Assembly: GCF_002298975.1 (NCBI RefSeq)
Contig: NZ_DBMV01000024.1
Coordinates: 62,001 to 126,000, forward strand
Direction: 5' to 3'
DNA from: Ralstonia sp. UBA689
Lineage (GTDB): Bacteria; Pseudomonadota; Gammaproteobacteria; Burkholderiales; Burkholderiaceae
DNA: 64,000 bases
In this document: positions 59,828 through 64,000 of the stretch, piece after piece
Numbering within the stretch: the stretch's first letter is position 1
Layout of the letters: every line of letters begins with the position of its first letter
Position numbers and translations under genes: made by a program
Notes under the pieces: model-generated
Databases searched by the model: none
Seen by the model: only the letters and a program-made list of their open reading frames with translations
What the model was told of the DNA's origin: nothing

Positions 59828-61639
59828 ATGCGGGCGGAAACGCCGATCAATCCGGAGGTGTTGTCGCCCGTCTGCGCTGCTGTGCTGGCGGATCGCTATC
59901 TTGCGCCGGGCGAAATGCGGCGCGATCAGGTCTTCCGGCGGGTCGCGCATGCGCTGGCGGCCGCGGAGGCCCCGGAGCAGCGTGCGCATTTCGCGCACCT
60001 GTTCTACGTCAACATGCTGCACGGCGCCATCGGGGCGGGCCGCATCATGGCGAATGCGGGTGTGGACCGACGCGCCACCATGGTGAACTGCTTTGTTCAC
60101 CCCATCGCCGGCCCGGGTGCGCAGGTGGCGCATGCTGCCGACATCGAGCGGGCGTTAAAGCAGGCGCAGATCACGCTGCGCATGGGCGGCGGCGTCGGCT
60201 ACGACTTCTCTGCCGTGGCCCCCGTCGACGCGCGGCAAGCGGGGGCGGGCAACGGCAGCGTATGCGAAGTCATCGAGCGCTTCGACCACGTCTGCACGAC
60301 GCTTGCACTGGCCGACACGCGCGGCGGTGCGCAGATGGCCGTGCTGCGCTGCGATCACCCCGATCTTGTCGCATTCGTCGCGGCCAAACGCGGGCGCAGG
60401 CGCTGGACCACATTCAATGTCTCGGTTGCCGTCACCGACGCTTTCATGCAGGCGGTTGCCGACGATGGGCTGTGGCGGCTGCAACATCCTGCCGCACCCA
60501 ACGCGCGGCAACTGGCAGCCGGCGCCCACCTGCTGGACAACGGCAACTGGTGCTATGCAACCGTGCCCGCACGGCAACTGTGGGACACGATCGTTGAAGC
60601 GGCGCATTGCAGCGCGGAGCCCGGCCTGCTGTTTATCGACACCATCAACGCCGCCAACGATCTTGCCGAGATCGAAACCATTGCCGCCACCAACCCCTGC
60701 GGCGAACAGCCCCTGCCGCCCTGGGGAAGTTGTGTGCTCGGCCCGATCGACCTGTCCAGGTGGGTGCAATGTCCGTTTGGCGTCGGTGGGCCGCCGATGT
60801 TCGACTTTGTGGGGCTCGGCCGGGCAGCACAGGTTCAGGTCAGGATGCTCGACAACGCCATCGACATTACGCGCTGGCCGTTGGCCGAGCATATGCATGA
60901 GGCTCAGGCCAAACGCCGGATCGGCGTCGGCGTGACCGGCCTGGCCGATGCGCTGACGATGATGCGCTTGCCGTATGACGCGCCCGAAGCGCGAAACATG
61001 GCCACCCAGATCGGGCGATGCCTGCGCGACAACGCCTATGCGGCGTCTGCGGCATTGGCGCGGGAGCGCGCTCCCTATCCTTTGTTCCGGGCCGAGCGCA
61101 GCCTTGCACCGGAGCATTTCGTTGCCACCCTGCCCAGTGCCGTGCGCGAAGCCGTCGCCCGCCACGGATTGCGCAACAGTCATCTGCTTTCGCTGGCGCC
61201 AGCAGGCAGCGTGAGCCTGGCTTTCGGCGGCAATTGCTCCAGCGGCATCGAACCCGCGTTCGATTGGACATACCAGCGGCGGGTACGCATCCAGCACGGT
61301 CCGCCGCAGCTCTACCGTATCGAGAATCACGCTTACCGATGCTTCTGGGCCGCGCATGGAGATCACGTTGTGCTGCCCAGCTACTTCACAACCGCGAGCC
61401 AGATCGACGGCTCCGACCATCTGCGCATGGTGGCCGCGCTGCAACCGTTCATTGACGCCTCGATCTCGAAAACGGTCCTTGTTTCAACCAGGGTATCGCC
61501 CACTCAGGTCGGGGCATTGCTCTTTCATGCGTGGCAGCTACGGCTCAAGGGCATCACGATCTTCCGGCCGGATCCCGAAGCAGACGACGTGCTTTCCGTG
61601 CTGCCGGCGGTGGACGGCCGGCCCGCATGTTTCTGCTGA
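59828..61639 (+). CDS. nrdJ: Adenosylcobalamin-dependent (class II) ribonucleotide reductase
   Basis: 603 residues. The ten-stranded barrel motifs are seen: 'ATMVNCFVHPI' (first redox Cys), 'LRMGGGVGYDFSAVAP', 'NPCGEQPLPPWGSCVLGPIDLSRW' (active-site Asn-Cys-Glu), and 'GSVSLAFGGNCSSGIEPAF'. The protein ends 'ACFC', a C-terminal Cys pair that probably receives electrons. The class is oxygen-independent and needs vitamin B12, so it supplies deoxynucleotides when the aerobic class I enzyme fails. It is shorter than many NrdJ proteins (700 or more). It lacks an N-terminal ATP cone. Confidence 0.92.
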   Translation: MRAETPINPEVLSPVCAAVLADRYLAPGEMRRDQVFRRVAHALAAAEAPEQRAHFAHLFYVNMLHGAIGAGRIMANAGVDRRATMVNCFVHPIAGPGAQVAHAADIERALKQAQITLRMGGGVGYDFSAVAPVDARQAGAGNGSVCEVIERFDHVCTTLALADTRGGAQMAVLRCDHPDLVAFVAAKRGRRRWTTFNVSVAVTDAFMQAVADDGLWRLQHPAAPNARQLAAGAHLLDNGNWCYATVPARQLWDTIVEAAHCSAEPGLLFIDTINAANDLAEIETIAATNPCGEQPLPPWGSCVLGPIDLSRWVQCPFGVGGPPMFDFVGLGRAAQVQVRMLDNAIDITRWPLAEHMHEAQAKRRIGVGVTGLADALTMMRLPYDAPEARNMATQIGRCLRDNAYAASAALARERAPYPLFRAERSLAPEHFVATLPSAVREAVARHGLRNSHLLSLAPAGSVSLAFGGNCSSGIEPAFDWTYQRRVRIQHGPPQLYRIENHAYRCFWAAHGDHVVLPSYFTTASQIDGSDHLRMVAALQPFIDASISKTVLVSTRVSPTQVGALLFHAWQLRLKGITIFRPDPEADDVLSVLPAVDGRPACFC

Positions 61640-61701
61640 GCACGCCACACCGTTGTGCCTCCGCTTGGCGCAACCTGTTCTCCTGCCGACGCCCCGTCCG
61701 G

Positions 61702-61742
61702 TTGACCCTCGTCAACACCAAACGGCGGCGTCTGACTACGCT
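61702..61742 (+). promoter_or_regulatory. FNR-like box (TTGAC variant) upstream of the nitroreductase operon
   Basis: TTGACCCTCGTCAA (61702-61715) is a perfect palindrome of the same TTGAC/GTCAA type as at 57263. TACGCT (61737-61742) lies within one base of the class II -10 position. It precedes the nitroreductase, small exported protein and reductase genes. Confidence 0.6.
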
Positions 61743-61794
61743 CGAAACAGCCGGGCGATATTGCCCGATCTTTCAGTGTTCTGAGGCCATTGCC

Positions 61795-62445
61795 ATGAGC
61801 GAAGCTGCGCTTCTTTCCTACGCGCCGGTGCACCCGGTGTTGCCCAAGCCGGCAGCAAATGCCGCGCCTGCCACGATTGCACTGCCACCGCCTCACCTTG
61901 GTGGAGGCACGGTATTGATGGCGGCGCTAGCCCAACGCAGGAGCGTGCGCGAGTTTGCGCAGACGCCACTCTCGCTCCAGCAGCTCAGTGAACTTCTATG
62001 GGCGGCGGACGGCATCAACCGGCCTGAGACGGGCGGACGCACCGCGCCTTCAGCGCATGGTCTGAACGAGATCGACATCTACGTCGCGTTGCCGGAAGGC
62101 GTTTATCACTACGAACCCGTTTCGCACCGCCTGCGGCTCAAGCATGCCGTGGACGCACGCGACCTGACCGGTTATCAGGACTTCGTCGGCAAGGCACCTC
62201 TGGACCTGGTCTACGTGGTCAACCACGCGCGCGCAGATCAGATGCCGCAACCGCAGCGCGACACGTTCTCAGGCGTGGCTGCGGGCGCGATGTCACAGAA
62301 CGTATCGCTGTATTGCGCGTCGGCAGGCTTGGTCTGCGTGGTACGCGGCTGGCTTAACCACCGTCTGCTGGCCGAGGCCTTGTCGCTCAACGAGGATGAG
62401 GTTCCGGTGCTGGCGCAGACGGTGGGGTGTCCTCTTGCAGAGTGA
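61795..62445 (+). CDS. Nitroreductase-family (SagB-like) flavoprotein
   Basis: 216 residues from ATG 61795 (GAGG upstream). 'ALAQRRSVREFAQTPLSLQQLSELLWAADG' is the nitroreductase FMN-binding N-terminus. 'RTAPSAHGLNEIDIYVALPEGVYHY' and 'AAGAMSQNVSLYCASAGLVCVVRGWLN' follow the SagB-type subgroup. It would reduce a substrate with NAD(P)H and FMN. The frame extends far upstream of the chosen start without motifs. Confidence 0.9.
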   Translation: MSEAALLSYAPVHPVLPKPAANAAPATIALPPPHLGGGTVLMAALAQRRSVREFAQTPLSLQQLSELLWAADGINRPETGGRTAPSAHGLNEIDIYVALPEGVYHYEPVSHRLRLKHAVDARDLTGYQDFVGKAPLDLVYVVNHARADQMPQPQRDTFSGVAAGAMSQNVSLYCASAGLVCVVRGWLNHRLLAEALSLNEDEVPVLAQTVGCPLAE

Positions 62446-62453
62446 GGTGAGCG

Positions 62454-62963
62454 ATGCACCGGATTGCAGTTTCCCTTCCGAGGTACTGCCTGGCGGCGCT
62501 GGTATTGCTCGCAGGCCAGACAGCCGTCGCAGCCGAGTCCGGCACCGCTGTCACGCCGGAAATTCACTTCGAGAATGACATCGCCTATGTTTCGGGAGGT
62601 ATCGGGCGCGACGAGCGGGACGCCATGCATGCGATTGCCAGCCGGTTCAACGTTCGGCTGAACGTGGTCTCCGCAAAGAATGGAGAGGCGTTGTCCGATG
62701 CTGAGGCTGCCGTGGTGGATGGCAGCGGGAAGCTGCGCCTGACTGTGCATATGGCCGGCCCGCTGTTGTATATGAAACTCCCGCACGGGCGCTATCAGGT
62801 CACCGTGAAATATCGGGGCGCGATGCAGACCCTGAACCTTCAGGCAGGCGCGCAGCCCGTCGATGTCATCGTGCATCTGCCATCGGAGCCCGGGCCAGAG
62901 GAGTGGCTGCTCTGCAAGCGTGGATGTGCCCAGGATTCTTTACGCCGGCCAGCAGGACGCTGA
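62454..62963 (+). CDS. Exported protein of unknown function (beta-rich)
   Basis: 169 residues with signal peptide 'YCLAALVLLAGQTAVAAE'. The mature part has 'IAYVSGGIGRDERDAMHAIASRFNVRLNV' and then 'GPLLYMKLPHGRYQVTVKYRGAMQTLNLQAG', a segment resembling carboxypeptidase-regulatory/transthyretin-like beta sandwiches. It begins 9 bp after the nitroreductase with GAGGTGA, in the same operon. Confidence 0.82.
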   Translation: MHRIAVSLPRYCLAALVLLAGQTAVAAESGTAVTPEIHFENDIAYVSGGIGRDERDAMHAIASRFNVRLNVVSAKNGEALSDAEAAVVDGSGKLRLTVHMAGPLLYMKLPHGRYQVTVKYRGAMQTLNLQAGAQPVDVIVHLPSEPGPEEWLLCKRGCAQDSLRRPAGR

Positions 62964-63012
62964 AGCATGCATGGCAGGGTTTCGACACGCAACGCAACCA
63001 AACGACATTGAC

Positions 63013-63759
63013 ATGACAACAGACCGCATCGCGCTGATCACCGGTGGTATGGGAGGGCTGGGGGAGGCCATTGCAGTCCGCCTGCATGCCCAAGGGCATC
63101 GGGTGGCGGTTACGTATTCGCTCGGCAACACGCGCGTCGCGTCATGGCTGGCGGAGCAGCAGGACCATGGCCGCGAGTTCCAGGCCTTTGCCGTGGACGT
63201 GGCTGACTACGCCACCTGCCAGCGCTGTGCTGAGGACGTGGTCTCGAAAGTCGGCCCGGTGGATATTCTGGTGAACAACGCCGGCATCACGCACGACATG
63301 ACCTTCAAACGCATGACGCTCGACGCCTGGCGGCAGGTTTTGGCAACCGATCTCGATTCGGTCTTCAACATGACCAAACCGCTGTATGAAGGCATGCTCG
63401 CGCGCGGCTGGGGCCGCGTCGTCAACATCTCGTCGGTCAACGGGTCAAAAGGGGCGTTCGGCCAGACCAACTATTCGGCAGCCAAGGCCGGCATCCATGG
63501 CTTTACCAAGGCGCTGGCGCTGGAGTGCGCAGCAAAGGGCGTGACGGTCAATACGGTATCGCCCGGCTACCTTGCCACCCGCATGACACGGGATATCCCC
63601 GAAGACATCATGCAGCAGCGCATCCTTCCCCAGATTCCGTTGGGACGCCTTGGCCGGCCGGATGAAGTCGCTGCGTTGGTGGCGTTTCTCTGCTCAGAAG
63701 ACGCGGCTTACATCACCGGGGCAAACATCGCCATCAATGGCGGTTTGCACATGCAGTAG
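63013..63759 (+). CDS. phaB: Acetoacetyl-CoA reductase (SDR family)
   Basis: 248 residues. 'ALITGGMGGLGEAIAVRL' is the nucleotide-binding loop, 'LVNNAGITHDMTFKRMTLDAWRQVLATDLDSVFNMTKPLYEGM' is characteristic of PhaB, and the catalytic Ser-Tyr-Lys lie in 'NISSVNGSKGAFGQTNYSAAKAG'. It makes (R)-3-hydroxybutyryl-CoA for PHA synthase using NADPH. Placed at the end of an FNR-type operon, it supplies monomer for the PhaC at 52366. Confidence 0.94.
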   Translation: MTTDRIALITGGMGGLGEAIAVRLHAQGHRVAVTYSLGNTRVASWLAEQQDHGREFQAFAVDVADYATCQRCAEDVVSKVGPVDILVNNAGITHDMTFKRMTLDAWRQVLATDLDSVFNMTKPLYEGMLARGWGRVVNISSVNGSKGAFGQTNYSAAKAGIHGFTKALALECAAKGVTVNTVSPGYLATRMTRDIPEDIMQQRILPQIPLGRLGRPDEVAALVAFLCSEDAAYITGANIAINGGLHMQ

Positions 63760-63787
63760 CGCAGCCATCATGGCCGACGGAGGGGGC

Positions 63788-63817
63788 AGGGGCGCGAGAG
63801 ACCTGATCGGCGCCCCT
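63788..63817. terminator. Possible bidirectional terminator between phaB and the hibernation factor gene
   Basis: AGGGGCGC (63788-63795) pairs with GCGCCCCT (63810-63817), loop 14. There is no T-run, so function is uncertain. Confidence 0.35.
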
Positions 63818-63824
63818 CGACGTG

Positions 63825-64000
63825 CTATGTGCCTGCCGTTTGATCTCCATGCTGGTCAGCGCGCGGCCGATGTTTCTGGACGGTTTCGGCAACCATGCGC
63901 TCCAACTGTGCAAAGGCCTCACGCAACGCGACGTACACATCCTCGTCGGAGGCCTTGCTGGAGATCGGTGCATGGTGAGGCATCGTTACGCCGATGTGCG
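63825..64000 (-). CDS. Ribosome hibernation-promoting factor (HPF/RaiA) family, C-terminal end only
   Basis: A minus-strand frame enters at the window edge and ends at TAG (63825-63827). It reads 'HIGVTMPHHAPISSKASDED', then 'VYVALREAFAQLERMVAETV' and a short charged tail. The pattern 'DEDVYVALREAFAQLERMV' is the last helix of HPF/YfiA proteins, which follows the beta strand that begins the fragment. HPF proteins stop translation by dimerising or occupying ribosomes under stress, which suits this island. The 5' part lies beyond the window. Confidence 0.7.
   Translation of the reverse strand, partial: HIGVTMPHHAPISSKASDEDVYVALREAFAQLERMVAETVQKHRPRADQHGDQTAGT

Noticed and set aside
63734..63973. 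Minus-strand open frame of 79 codons at the right end
   Set aside because: It overlaps the phaB end and runs in a different frame from the HPF-like sequence, which is better supported.

Overview
The window is GC-rich, densely packed and about 90% coding. It looks like a Ralstonia/Cupriavidus-type betaproteobacterium. The family content (sulfonate-type ABC operon, FliD, polyhydroxybutyrate genes, a double-length UvrA, FNR-controlled stress genes) suggests this, but the species is inferred and no ribosomal marker is present.

Left part (1-17.7 kb). The window opens inside a TonB-dependent receptor that overlaps a YfiR-like periplasmic protein and a CHASE8-GGDEF-EAL c-di-GMP protein, forming a probable signalling operon. 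After an EamA exporter lies an array of twelve degenerate ~21-bp tandem repeats (4489-4741). Next comes a divergent organosulfur locus. Leftward genes are an acyl-CoA-dehydrogenase-like flavoprotein, a cysteine-dioxygenase-like cupin and a four-domain rhodanese. Rightward genes are an SsuD-like monooxygenase, a class II aldolase, a complete SsuABC/TauABC-like transporter, a membrane-anchored cytochrome c and a second binding protein. It is followed by 2.2 kb of gene debris (15544-17715): a LysR gene without its DNA-binding domain and in-order remnants of a sugar-acid catabolic operon with several deletion junctions.

Middle (17.8-34 kb). Genes are ftsK with a short membrane region, fliD with a sigma-28-like promoter, and a type I glutamine synthetase. 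The glutamine synthetase leader carries a 269-bp element bounded by a perfect 31-bp inverted repeat with two further hairpins inside. Then come a tandemly duplicated uvrA (about 1946 residues), an unknown protein, a class II amidotransferase and an MscS channel.

Right part (34-64 kb). This is a low-oxygen/stress island resembling, from memory, the low-oxygen-activated (lxa) locus of Burkholderia cenocepacia. It holds a P-type H+-ATPase, three universal stress proteins, two CBS proteins, two BON proteins, a flavodoxin, a DksA-like protein, an FNR-type regulator with the cluster-binding cysteines, a two-component system, a DevBCA-like efflux operon, PHA synthase, phasins, acetoacetyl-CoA reductase, a class II ribonucleotide reductase, a nitroreductase and, at the edge, the C-terminal end of a ribosome-hibernation factor. 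Eight FNR-box-like palindromes were found by eye. Several sit where a class II FNR promoter would place them relative to a -10 hexamer, which makes the island a coherent candidate FNR regulon.
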